Shown here piece by piece: positions 1 through 7,652 of a DNA stretch of 64,000 nt. The notes below the pieces were generated by a model. That model did no database searches and was not told the origin of the DNA. It saw only the letters and a program-made list of their open reading frames with translations. The stretch is from Candidatus Dechloromonas phosphorivorans (lineage in GTDB: Bacteria; Pseudomonadota; Gammaproteobacteria; Burkholderiales; Rhodocyclaceae): contig JADKBR010000003.1 of assembly GCA_016714975.1 (NCBI GenBank), positions 1-64,000 of the forward strand, read 5' to 3'. The stretch's first letter is position 1, and every line of letters starts with the position of its first letter. The position numbers and the translations under genes are program-made.

Positions 1-190
1 CTTCACCGACCTCGATTTCATCGACCAAACTGCGTTCCAGTTCTTCAAACCGGGCGCGGTCGACCTGGCATTCGAAGACGGATTTTTGCACCCGTTGCCC
101 CATGCTCTCGCAGAGTTTTGCCACTCGGCGCAGACGGCGGCGGCCTTCGCGGGTTTCGGTATTCACGTCGTAGCAAACGATGAGCAACAT
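1..190 (-). CDS. cas2: Cas2 (partial, runs off the left edge)
   Basis: Cas2 is the small subunit of the Cas1-Cas2 spacer-integration complex. The reverse strand from the ATG at 190 reads a typical ferredoxin-like Cas2 start: MLLIVCYDVNTET, with the conserved Asp after the first beta strand, followed by a basic RRRLRRVAKLCE helix and QKSVFEC. About 63 residues are present and the frame is still open at base 1, so roughly the last third of a ~96-residue protein is missing. It starts 2 bases after the cas1 stop, so the two are translated together. In this subtype the CRISPR array usually follows cas2, i.e. outside this window. Confidence 0.93.
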   Translation of the reverse strand, partial: MLLIVCYDVNTETREGRRRLRRVAKLCESMGQRVQKSVFECQVDRARFEELERSLVDEIEVGE

Positions 191-192
191 GA

Positions 193-1221
193 TCAATGCA
201 CCAGGTAGGGCAGGTATTCAGCCGTGTCGCCGCGCAGGGTGCGCGCCAGCAAGCGGGCCTGAATGTGCGGCAACAGGCCGAAAGGTACGGCCTCGCTCAA
301 CAAAGGATGGGAGAGGTTTTCCTGTTTGCGTTCCTGGTAGGCGACGACCACGGCTTTCCGCGCATCCCCTTCGAGGAGGACGGCGCCGCCTTCACGTTCG
401 ACAAAGTCGCTCGGACCGATTTGGCCCCGATTGATCAGGGACAGTACCAGCCGGTCGGCAAACGAACGGAATTCCTCCATCAGATCGAGCGCCAGGGCTG
501 CCCGGCCAGGTCGCACCACATGCAGGAAGCCGACTTGCGGATCAAGGCCAGCCGCTTCCACCGCTGAGCGGCAATCGTTCATCAGCATCGAATAGACGAA
601 GGACAACAAGGCGTTGATCCTGTCCCGTGGCGGGCGCCGGCTACGGCCGTCCATGCGGAAACTTTCTCTCGCACTGGCGCGGACCAGATTGTTCAGTGCC
701 GCAAAGTATTGCCGCGCAGCTTCACCTTCCAGGCCGCGCAACGCATCGGCATCGCCAGCGTCAGGCAGTGCGCGCAAGGTGGCCGCCAGATCGGCTGCCC
801 CTCGCGAAAGGGCGGCTGCATCTGCCGCGCCCTTGGCTTCACGCGAACCCCGCAGCAGAACCTGCCGACAATTGCGTACTTTGCCGGCAATGCAGTTACG
901 GGCGATGCCCAAGGCAAACGCCGGGTCAAGTGCCAGTCGATGCTGCGCTTGACGAAGCAGGACATTGCCCGAAACGCCTCCTTCCAGCCGTGCTTTGAAA
1001 CGGCCATGGGTATCGAGCAGCACGAGGCTGATGCCGTCATCGGCCAGGCGATGCATGAGCGGCAAGGAAACCGAGACGTAACCGAAGCAAACCACCGCCC
1101 CGAGGTGATGCAGCGGAACACGCAGGCGGGTTTCCTGCCCGACCTCGATGCGCAGGGTGTTGTTATCGAGATGGAGGTAGCTTTCCGGCGTTGTCACATA
1201 AAGCGTATTGAGCAGTTGCAT
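193..1221 (-). CDS. cas1: CRISPR-associated endonuclease Cas1 (type I-C)
   Basis: Cas1 is the integrase of CRISPR adaptation; with Cas2 it inserts new spacers at the leader end of the array. The 342-residue length is normal for I-C Cas1. Family hallmarks are visible: an N-terminal beta domain (MQLLNTLYVTTPESYL), the catalytic Glu region in GLEGEAARQYF, and the His/Asp region in FLHVVRPGRAALALDLMEEF. The gene lies 1 base after the cas4 stop and 2 bases before the cas2 start, so cas4-cas1-cas2 form a tight adaptation operon. No frameshift or lost motif is seen, so the adaptation module appears intact although interference is damaged upstream. Confidence 0.96.
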   Translation of the reverse strand: MQLLNTLYVTTPESYLHLDNNTLRIEVGQETRLRVPLHHLGAVVCFGYVSVSLPLMHRLADDGISLVLLDTHGRFKARLEGGVSGNVLLRQAQHRLALDPAFALGIARNCIAGKVRNCRQVLLRGSREAKGAADAAALSRGAADLAATLRALPDAGDADALRGLEGEAARQYFAALNNLVRASARESFRMDGRSRRPPRDRINALLSFVYSMLMNDCRSAVEAAGLDPQVGFLHVVRPGRAALALDLMEEFRSFADRLVLSLINRGQIGPSDFVEREGGAVLLEGDARKAVVVAYQERKQENLSHPLLSEAVPFGLLPHIQARLLARTLRGDTAEYLPYLVH

Positions 1222-1222
1222 A

Positions 1223-1873
1223 TCAATTGTCCGGCTCGAAAAGAGTCTTCAACATCGCCGATCTTTCCGGCGAAGCTGACACCGCCTCCGGCTGACAAAG
1301 ATCGTGCAGCGAACAGGCGCGGCAATGTTCGTCATTGAGCGGGGGCGGCAAAATGCCGGCTGCCAACAGTTGACGCACTTCGCTGACGGTCGACTCGGTT
1401 TTTGCCCTTAAATCGGCGTCGACCGCAACAATGCGCCGACGCCGCGAGCTGGCGTAATACAAGGCCCCTTCCGCCACCGGCTTGCCGAACATGGCTTCCA
1501 GACACAGCGCCTGCGCCGCCAGCTGAATATCGTCGCAGGCGGCAATGTCCGCCCGCTTGTGGCGGGAACCGTGCTTGTATTCCACGGGATACGGCGTGCC
1601 ATCGGGCAGGAACTCAACGACATCCGCCTTGCCGCTCAAGCCGAGGGCATCATTGAACAGAGGCAGGGCGCGCTCCACCCGCAGCCCGTCGCGCACCTCA
1701 CAGCCGGGATCATCCACCCGCTTGTGCAGCGCCTGCCCGCGCTGGGTGAAGATGTTTTCGGCAAAGACCTGCTCAACGTGGATCAAGGCACACTGGCGCG
1801 GACAGTAGGCCCAGTGCTGGAGAGCGGAAAGGGGGATGGGGTCGGTGCCAGGGTCGAGGGATTCGCTATTCAT
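1223..1873 (-). CDS. cas4: Cas4 exonuclease (Dna2/RecB-like)
   Basis: Cas4 is an iron-sulfur nuclease that trims prespacers and checks the PAM before integration by Cas1-Cas2. The 216-residue protein has the four cluster cysteines: one near the N terminus (C24 in YCPRQC) and three near the C terminus (C184, C187, C193 in HCRACSLHDLC). The RecB-type nuclease motifs GKADVVEF and PVEYKHG lie between them. It heads cas4-cas1-cas2. Its start is only 64 bases from the divergent antitoxin start at 1938, so the three adaptation genes may now depend on their own promoter in this gap, because the opposite-strand toxin-antitoxin pair separates them from cas7. Confidence 0.95.
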   Translation of the reverse strand: MNSESLDPGTDPIPLSALQHWAYCPRQCALIHVEQVFAENIFTQRGQALHKRVDDPGCEVRDGLRVERALPLFNDALGLSGKADVVEFLPDGTPYPVEYKHGSRHKRADIAACDDIQLAAQALCLEAMFGKPVAEGALYYASSRRRRIVAVDADLRAKTESTVSEVRQLLAAGILPPPLNDEHCRACSLHDLCQPEAVSASPERSAMLKTLFEPDN

Positions 1874-1937
1874 GATGTCCGCTATCCAGAACGAACTTCT
1901 TTACAATCCGAGGTCTACCGCGAAGGAGGATTTCACG

Positions 1938-2162
1938 ATGTTGCTCACCTATCAGCAAGTGGCCCAGGCCGCCATGCAACTCAGCCCGGACGAACGCGTC
2001 GACCTGGCGGAAAAACTTTGGGTCAGCGTCGATACGCCGGAAGCCATTGCCGCAGCCTGGGATGAGGAAATTGCCCGCCGTGTCGCGCAACTCGACGCTG
2101 GCGAAGCTGAGACCGTACCCGCCGAACAAGTGATCGCCGAACTGCGCGCCCGCTTGCCGTGA
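1938..2162 (+). CDS. Addiction-module antitoxin, small unstable-antitoxin family
   Basis: This 74-residue acidic protein (MLLTYQQVAQAAMQLSPDERVDLAEKLW...) matches the short antitoxin family often annotated as 'addiction module protein', the partner of RelE/ParE toxins. The ATG at 1938 is chosen because a strong ribosome binding site (AAGGAGGA, 1923-1930) sits 7 bases upstream; a longer in-frame start at 1836 would overlap cas4. Its stop overlaps the GTG start of the toxin by four bases (GTGA, 2159-2162), the usual coupled antitoxin-first layout. It lies on the plus strand inside a minus-strand cas operon, between cas4 and cas7. The family call comes from sequence pattern, not a search. Confidence 0.8.
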   Translation: MLLTYQQVAQAAMQLSPDERVDLAEKLWVSVDTPEAIAAAWDEEIARRVAQLDAGEAETVPAEQVIAELRARLP

Positions 2163-2455
2163 TTGCCATCCGATTGCACCCGGCTGCCCGACGGGAAATC
2201 CGGCGGGCTTTCGAGTGGTAGCTTGAGGAAGCTGGCCCGCGTATCGCTGCCGGCTTTCTTGATGATTTCGAACATACCTTGGCACTTCTGAAAAGCTACC
2301 CGGAAATCGGCGAACCCGGCGGCAGCAACACCCGCCGCCTGATTTTCCAGCGCTACCCTTACACCGTGGTTTATCGCTCAAAAGACAAAACGCAGGAAAT
2401 CGTCGCCATCGCCCACCACAGCCGGCAGCCGGAATACTGGACTGGCCGGCTGTAG
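2159..2455 (+). pseudogene. RelE/ParE-family toxin interrupted by an in-frame amber codon
   Basis: From the GTG at 2159 the frame reads VIAIRLHPAARREIRRAFEW, then TAG at 2219-2221, then LEEAGPRIAAGFLDDFEH and on to RRLIFQRYPYTVVYRS and AIAHHSRQPEYWTGRL before the stop at 2453-2455. With one residue in place of TAG (Tyr would fit the family's helix, TAT to TAG being one base), this is a complete 98-residue RelE/ParE toxin. As written it would yield a 20-residue peptide. The rest of the frame has no further damage, which suggests a recent mutation, a suppressed stop, or a base-call error. It ends 16 bases from the convergent cas7 stop. Confidence 0.85.
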
Positions 2456-2471
2456 GTGTGGCGACCGAGCA

Positions 2472-3332
2472 TCAGAAGCCGTCAATAACTTCCGGCTCCA
2501 ATCCAGGCAACGCTTGGCACAAAGCTGTCTTATCGAAGCTGCCGTCCTCCTTGAGCAGATTCCGCAGCGAATCATGGACCTTGGCAGCCGAATACTGTCC
2601 TGGCTTGCAATTGTGCTTCCACCAGACCACCGCCAGAACCTGCATGCTGCCATCTGGGCGGGCGGAGGAAGCATCGTTCTCGAACAACCTGGGCAGAATC
2701 GCCTTGATTACATCTGCATCGGCATCACTAAAACCTGTGCGTACAGCGAGTTGCGGGTTGATGCTGCCATAGCATTCGTAAATCCCATGGTCGACCCGAT
2801 GCTTCATACCCATGGTGTCAGCGCCGCGCTTGCTACCATCTCCCTCGCCACTGACGCTCTTGGTGATCTGGGTGCTGGTAACGCCAACGATTTCCTTGCT
2901 GAATGCAGATTGCACCGTGACCGGACCACGAACGGGAATTGAAACGCCGCTGGCATCGCCTTCTTTGCCGAAGGCGAATACCTGACCGAAGGCACGGACG
3001 TCGAACCACTTGACGCAAGCCTTCTTGGCAGCCTCGTCTTTTTTGCCTTTTTCTTTCCATACAGCCTTGCCCAAACCATTAGTGTCCGACTCAGCACGAT
3101 TCCGCAGGCTGGTTTCACCATCGACCTTACGATCGTCCGACTGCACAAAAATGGCATGCCCCGACTCTTGTAAACGATCCCGCAGCTTGCGCTTGAGACA
3201 AACGTCGCTAATTTCCCCAAAGCCACCGTAATCGGTGCGAGGACGATTGCCGTTCAACGGATCGCCGTTCGGATTGGCATTGCGAACGCGCAAGACGAGC
3301 GCGAAATCGATTTTGTTTTGCAGGGTGCTCAT
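2472..3332 (-). CDS. cas7: Cas7c (Csd2), type I-C Cascade backbone
   Basis: Cas7 polymerises along the crRNA to form the backbone of the Cascade surveillance complex. The 286-residue protein has the I-C Csd2 pattern: NKIDFALVLRVRNANPNGDPLNGNRPRTDYGGFGEISDVCLKRKLRD at the N terminus (the conserved NGDP segment), a central VRGPVTVQSAFS segment, and MGMKHRVDHGIYECYGSINP. Length is normal. It lies 33 bases downstream of the cas8c 3' part, so its transcription from the operon promoter must now cross the IS element inside cas8c. Confidence 0.95.
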   Translation of the reverse strand: MSTLQNKIDFALVLRVRNANPNGDPLNGNRPRTDYGGFGEISDVCLKRKLRDRLQESGHAIFVQSDDRKVDGETSLRNRAESDTNGLGKAVWKEKGKKDEAAKKACVKWFDVRAFGQVFAFGKEGDASGVSIPVRGPVTVQSAFSKEIVGVTSTQITKSVSGEGDGSKRGADTMGMKHRVDHGIYECYGSINPQLAVRTGFSDADADVIKAILPRLFENDASSARPDGSMQVLAVVWWKHNCKPGQYSAAKVHDSLRNLLKEDGSFDKTALCQALPGLEPEVIDGF

Positions 3333-3365
3333 ACTGATTTCCTTTCAGAGAAATGCTTGGCTGTT

Positions 3366-3800
3366 TCAATTTGTGGCTTCGGCTTGACTATCGGTATTGA
3401 CGGCTTGCTTGTCCGCGTCAACCGATGGCCAAAAATCCTTGCGCTGCGAGTGGTAGCCGAGCAAGAACTCGCCGCTTAGTGGCACATCACTGGTTCTTTC
3501 CGGCAAATCATTCAGCTGACTCATAACCTCATCTAGCAACTTGCGACGCTTGACCAAGAAACCAACCGATCTATCGCTCCCAGCCTGCATCCGGGCTTCG
3601 TAAGGCTTGAGCGCAAGCTCAATCGTCCGCCAAGTTGAAAAGGGACGATCCGCAAAACGCTGCATCAGTCGACCTGCCGTGGTTTCCCGCTTTTTCCCTT
3701 CATCCGATGTCGACAAGGCATAGCCTTCAATGCTGTCAGCGATGGCCAGCAAACGGCCATAGAGGTAGTCGCGGCTGTTTCTTTCCGTTTCCATATCCAT
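3366..3800 (-). CDS. cas11c: Predicted internal Cas11c small subunit
   Basis: In type I-C systems the small subunit Cas11c is translated from an internal start near the 3' end of cas8c (established for I-C; not tested here). In this sequence the ATG at 3800 (MDMETERNSRDYLYGRLL...) is preceded by an SD-like AGGAAAGGAA run (complement of 3809-3818), about 8-9 bases away, and gives a 144-residue helical protein of the expected size. The start lies about 140 bases downstream of the IS edge, so the insertion leaves it intact. Expression depends on readthrough of the IS or a promoter within it. Confidence 0.6.
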   Translation of the reverse strand: MDMETERNSRDYLYGRLLAIADSIEGYALSTSDEGKKRETTAGRLMQRFADRPFSTWRTIELALKPYEARMQAGSDRSVGFLVKRRKLLDEVMSQLNDLPERTSDVPLSGEFLLGYHSQRKDFWPSVDADKQAVNTDSQAEATN

Positions 3801-3854
3801 CTGGTAGTTCCTTTCCTGGTGGTATCCCTTAAAAAGTGCGCAAGCTATTCCCAA
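3366..3854 (-). pseudogene. cas8c: cas8c 3' portion, severed from the 5' portion by an IS element
   Basis: This frame (TTG at 3854) carries the C-terminal part of Cas8c (Csd1): GIACALFKGYHQER, DYLYGRLLAIADSIEGYALS, a MQRFADRPFSTWRTIE segment, and LSGEFLLGYHSQRKDFWP near the end. Upstream in the same frame the Cas8c-like residues VKRATNRVG continue up to 3935, exactly at the IS edge. Joining codon 443 of the 5' part (5593) to 3935 restores one uninterrupted frame of 632 residues. The first 43 residues or so of the native segment have no start of their own here. The very C-terminal region probably still makes Cas11c (separate entry). Confidence 0.9.
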
Positions 3855-3934
3855 AAGCTTTTCCCAATAGAACCGGCCGAGATCATGGTTTTCAGCTTGC
3901 CCAACAATCCCAACTCGATTTGTTGCCCTTTTGA

Positions 3935-3939
3935 CGGTC
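3935..3939. repeat. Target site duplication, left copy (CGGTC)
   Basis: CGGTC at 3935-3939 matches CGGTC at 5592-5596. The two copies lie at the exact points where the cas8c frame is lost and regained. A 4-bp (GGTC) or 5-bp duplication both fit, because the neighbouring base also matches. This length is normal for IS3-family elements. Confidence 0.8.
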
Positions 3940-3998
3940 CCCCTGCGTCAGAATAGTTGTCGCCCCAATAGAATCTCAACAATGGTCGGCGACAAAGG

Positions 3999-4475
3999 AT
4001 GGAAATGGCAAGGTACGGACAGAGGTTTAAGGACAGAGCGGTAGCGCGATTGCTCCCACCGGAAAGCGCAGCAGTGGATGTGGTTGCCCGTGAAGTGGGC
4101 ATTGGTTCAGGAACGCTCAAACGTTGGCGAGGATGACGTGCTGTCCATGCCCGCCCGAGGGCGGGCATGGACAGGCGGCGCGCCTGGAGGCAGTGATCGT
4201 CACGGCGGCACTGGACGAAACCGGCAAAAGCGCATGGTGCCGCGAGCACGGCGTGTATCCGGACGAACTACTCAAATGGCGAGCCAGTGCGACCTCTGCG
4301 CTGGCCGAGCCGGAAGAAGTCAGAGCCAGCCCACAAGCCACCCGGCAAGATCGAAGGCGCATCAAGGAACTCGAACGCGAGTTGCTGCGCAAGGACCGGG
4401 CTCCCGCCGAAACGGCGGCCCTCCTTGTCCTCTCAAAAAAGTCGCGGTGATCTTCAACAGGGCGAGGCCGAATGA
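3999..4475 (+). pseudogene. IS3-family transposase orfA, frameshifted
   Basis: The frame opens at 3999 (MEMARYGQRFKDRAVARLL...), reads an HTH-like segment VAREVGIGSGTLKRWR and hits TGA at 4134. Coding resemblance continues one frame over (DDVLSMPARGRAWT) and then two frames over (AARLEAVIVTAALDETGKSAWCREHGVYP, and the leucine-zipper-like RRIKELERELLRKDRA). Each shift is explained by one extra G, near 4131 and 4174. A further shift near the end separates LLVLSKK from the usual GEAE terminus at 4475. The normal product would be the DNA-binding OrfA. The stop overlaps the orfB ATG (ATGA, 4472-4475). Confidence 0.8.
4141..4174. repeat. Perfect 16-bp inverted repeat within transposase orfA
   Basis: CTGTCCATGCCCGCCC (4141-4156) and its exact reverse complement GGGCGGGCATGGACAG (4159-4174) are separated by only GA. 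The palindrome encodes the SMPARGRAWT stretch of OrfA. One of the orfA frameshifts falls right at its end (4174). Confidence 0.85.
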
Positions 4476-5561
4476 TCGGCCTTGAAGATCGCCAGGCTTT
4501 GGCCCGAGACATTCATATCGCTCATGTTGCTGGCGCACGGCTGATGTTGGCCTGCGAGATGGCCGGCATTGAGTTGCGCACCTTGCAACGCTGGAAAGCC
4601 ATTGATGGCGGAATTCGCCCTGATGGCCGCCCTTGGCCATGCGTGCGACGCCCAAGCATGCCCTCAGCGATGCCGAGCACACCCAGTTGCTGGCCGTTGC
4701 CAACGAGCCGCGTTTTGCTGCTGTGCCGCCAGCGCGCATTGTGCCGATGCTGGCGGATGAAGGGATTTACCTGGCCAGCGAATCCACTTTTAGCCGGGTG
4801 CTCAAGGCCCCACGGCCAAACCACCACCGTGGACGCGCCAAGGTGCCCAAACAACGGCGGCCACCGAGCACGCACATTGCCACCGAACCGCGCCAGGTGT
4901 GGTGTTGGGACATGACTTATTTACCAGCCAAGGTGCAAGGCCAATGGTTTCACCTCTACCTCATCCTCGACCTGTATAGCCGCAAGATCGTCGGCTGGGA
5001 GGTCCATGACAGCGATCACGCTGATCATGCCGCGCATCTGGTACGCCGGACTGCGCTGGCCGAAGGGATTGCCGCGCTGAGCAGCAAGCCCGTCCTGCAT
5101 GGTGACAACGGCTCGACGCTCAAGGCGACGACGGTGCTGGCGATGCTCAACTGGTTGGGCGTCAAACCTCGTATTCACGACCCCGAGTCAGTGATGACAA
5201 CGCTTACGCGGAGTCGCTGTTTCGCACCGCCAAATACCGGCCCGAGTTTCCTGCCAAAGGCTTTGCTGAACTCGACGACGCTCGCGCCTGGGCGGCCAGC
5301 TTTGTTCATTGGTACAACGTCGAACATCGGCACAGCGGCATTCGTTACGTCAGCCCGGCCCAACGCCATATCGGTGACGATCTGGCAATACTGGCGGCCC
5401 GACATGCCTTGTATGCCTCGGCACGCGACCTCAACCCGGCACGATGGTCGGGCAAGACGAGAAACTGGACGCCGGTCGGTGCCGTGACACTCAATCCCGA
5501 ACGTGATTGCATCGTCAAAGCGTTCTCAGAAGACAACCTTATTCAGCCGTTGGCTGCATGA
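4472..5561 (+). pseudogene. IS3-family transposase orfB (DDE integrase domain), frameshifted
   Basis: OrfB is the catalytic DDE transposase. The frame starts at ATG 4472 (MIGLEDRQALARDIHIAHVAGARLM...), shifts near 4640 (a G is missing after the codons for DGRPW) and again near 5170 (a base is missing before SYSRPRVSDDNAYAESLF). It ends NLIQPLAA at 5561. All three catalytic acidic residues can be recognised: Asp in CWDMTYLP, Asp in VLHGDNGS and Glu in NAYAESLFRT. Two frameshifts mean no full transposase can be made as the sequence stands. Confidence 0.82.
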
Positions 5562-6921
5562 CTGAGGCGACAACTACCTTGACGCGCGCCGCGGTCGACC
5601 GCACAAGATCAAACGGAATTTTTGCTCCATCTAAAATGCACGGCAAAAGTCGCTCGACAGTCGATTTTTTTAATTGGACATCAATGCGAGCTCCGTAAGC
5701 TGCTTCGGCAATATCCGCAGGAGATGGAGCGCCAACAAAATGTCGCTCCTTTCCAAAATTCTGGTGCCATGCGTAATTTGAGTGCCACTTCTCGATACGC
5801 TCCAGTAGCTCAGAGCCTTTCAGCTCCCTGTAAAAAGTGATCGCCATGCGCCCCGGCGTTGCCGAGTCCAAGCCCATGACAATCACATCTTCGTTGGGGT
5901 CCAGTTTTGCGCTGTAACCAGCAATGGCTTTTTTCAACCGCAAGGCGAAGTTCTGACCGGTGCCAACTGGTATCGGACTAGCCTCGATGTCGGAACTATC
6001 AATACCGAATAAGTCCAACGTGTTCTTAATCGGATTTGGCAAAGGGGCCCCTGAAACGGCCCAACTCACGATAGCCTGATAGTCGTGTCTATAGCCTTGA
6101 GCATCAATAAGCCAGCGCAAAGCGTTGTGGGATTTCTGCGTCACATCGAAACCGACCGTACAAGCTTGTTTGCCATAGTCCTCCTTTCCATCGGTAAACC
6201 TTCCCCTGTAGGTGTAGCCATCCGAGTCATTGCTCGAAATCAACTTTCCGCCATCTCCGGGGTAACGCACAAATCGCGCATGCTTTTTGGCTATCCGACT
6301 CGATTGCCCTGTCACCATGCAAATTCCATCTTCCGCGTTGCAGGCACTATCGAAACCCGTCCATGCGGCTATAAGGCTTGAGTCCTGCCAAGTACCTGAA
6401 CAAGGGGTCTCGATTTCTTCTATTCGCCAACGAATGAATATTTTGTCGTCAGCCACTTTGACTTTTTGTCCCTGCCTATTCGTAAAAGTCAGCGGAAAAA
6501 TCCCAGCTTCGGCCAAGTCATTCCGAAGGGATCGTTTCTCGATATAGGAAAGTATTGCTTGAGCCTTTGGGTGGGCGTACTCCGAGTTGCACCAAGCTGT
6601 TAGCAAATCAATGTAGGCGGCAAATTTCTCCGAAGGCATTGAATCTGGAGCACAGTAGGAAACCTCATCGCACAAAGGATGAGGGGCAACTTTCGCACCT
6701 GAACGGCTGGCTGAATCCTCTGTCGCGGGAATCATTGTTTCTGATTCCGCAGCATCTAGCTTCCGAATCCGACCCTTTTTCAAATTCCCTTTGGCATCGA
6801 GCACCACTTCAATATGTGCTTGTTTTACCAGGTGGGATACGGGCCACAGTTTTGCCCCAATCGGCTCAACAGTACCTGCACACTGCTCATAGGTTTCATA
6901 TAGCTTTTGAATCCAACTCAT
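5539..6921 (-). pseudogene. cas8c: cas8c 5' portion (truncated Csd1 large subunit)
   Basis: Cas8c is the large subunit of I-C Cascade, responsible for PAM recognition and Cas3 recruitment. This frame opens MSWIQKLYETYEQCAG and carries Csd1 landmarks: LWPVSHLVKQAHIEVVLD, an internal CMVTGQ segment, VGFDVTQKSHNALRWL and FGKERHFVGAPSPADIAEAAYG. Native sequence ends at Thr443 (base 5593); the remaining 17 residues to the stop at 5539 come from the IS. The start overlaps the cas5 stop by four bases (ATGA, 6918-6921). The lost C-terminal 189 residues include the Cas11-like helical region. Confidence 0.92.
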
Positions 6922-7652
6922 GATTGCGCCTCCAGTTGGCTAGCCAGATCATCAGCTTCCTCATCCACTGCGCGCTGGTTGGTCGAAATACCAAAGGCCT
7001 TCGGATTCATTTCACGAACGAATTTCCGTACCTTGCAATCTTCCGGCCGGTCAAAGTGAATAACGCCGTTGACCATCGTCGGCTGCCAGCTTCGGGTGAA
7101 AAGTTTGTTCTCGCCGGTTTCGTCGGGGTAGTCGAAACTGTGGAACATCAGCCCGAAACCCAGTTCGCCATCGGCATCCAGTTCGCCAACACCAGAATCG
7201 AATTCGCAGGGCTCGACATAGCCCTGGCAATCGCGGGTTCCCAAGAAAATATCCTGTCGCCCGCCACGTTCCAGCATGCGCTTGGCGATGTCGTAGTGTT
7301 TTCCTTCAATGCGATCCGCAGCCAATTCCGGGCGGTGTCTATTCCACTCGAAATGTGCCCGAACCTGATACTCGACATCAGACAGGAAGGTGTAAATCGC
7401 CAGACTGTTACCGCCGCTGAATTCCTGCGGCTTGGTTCCCTTGGTTTGTGTCCGGATACGCTTCATGACGCGCACCTCATCAACCACCCAGATCAGCGTC
7501 GGTTTCCAATAAATGGACTTCAGGACGCCCTTGAGGGCTTCATAGGTAGGTATGTGGTATGAGCATTTTTCCCCACCGATACGGGTCAGCGGGTCGGTAA
7601 ACAAGGCATAGCGGCCCCACAAGCGGAATTCGATACTGTTGCACCTAGACAT
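6918..7652 (-). CDS. cas5: Cas5c (Cas5d), crRNA-processing endonuclease
   Basis: In type I-C systems, which lack Cas6, Cas5c cuts the pre-crRNA and caps its 5' handle. The 244-residue protein begins MSRCNSIEFRLWGRYALFTDP, and has the early Tyr-rich IPTYEALKGVLKSIYWKPTLIW and a Lys-His pair in EGKHYDIAKRML that fits the catalytic Lys-His of Cas5d. The ATG at 7652 is chosen because it overlaps the cas3 stop by 8 bases and gives the standard length; a longer frame upstream runs through cas3. The stop overlaps the cas8c ATG. Confidence 0.94.
   Translation of the reverse strand: MSRCNSIEFRLWGRYALFTDPLTRIGGEKCSYHIPTYEALKGVLKSIYWKPTLIWVVDEVRVMKRIRTQTKGTKPQEFSGGNSLAIYTFLSDVEYQVRAHFEWNRHRPELAADRIEGKHYDIAKRMLERGGRQDIFLGTRDCQGYVEPCEFDSGVGELDADGELGFGLMFHSFDYPDETGENKLFTRSWQPTMVNGVIHFDRPEDCKVRKFVREMNPKAFGISTNQRAVDEEADDLASQLEAQS

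Larger units (their letters stand above)
3940..5591 (+). mobile_element. IS3-family insertion sequence inside cas8c
   Basis: The element is about 1.65 kb, with orfA and orfB transposase frames on the plus strand, opposite to cas8c. Near-terminal inverted repeats are visible: GCGTCAGAATAGTTGTCGCC (3945-3964) and, read inward on the minus strand from the right end, GCGTCAAGGTAGTTGTCGCC, 17 of 20 matching. It is flanked by CGGTC duplications. The transposase frames carry several single-base frameshifts, so the copy looks inactive unless these are sequencing errors. The last 17 codons of the truncated Cas8c frame (down to 5539) come from this element. Confidence 0.88.
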
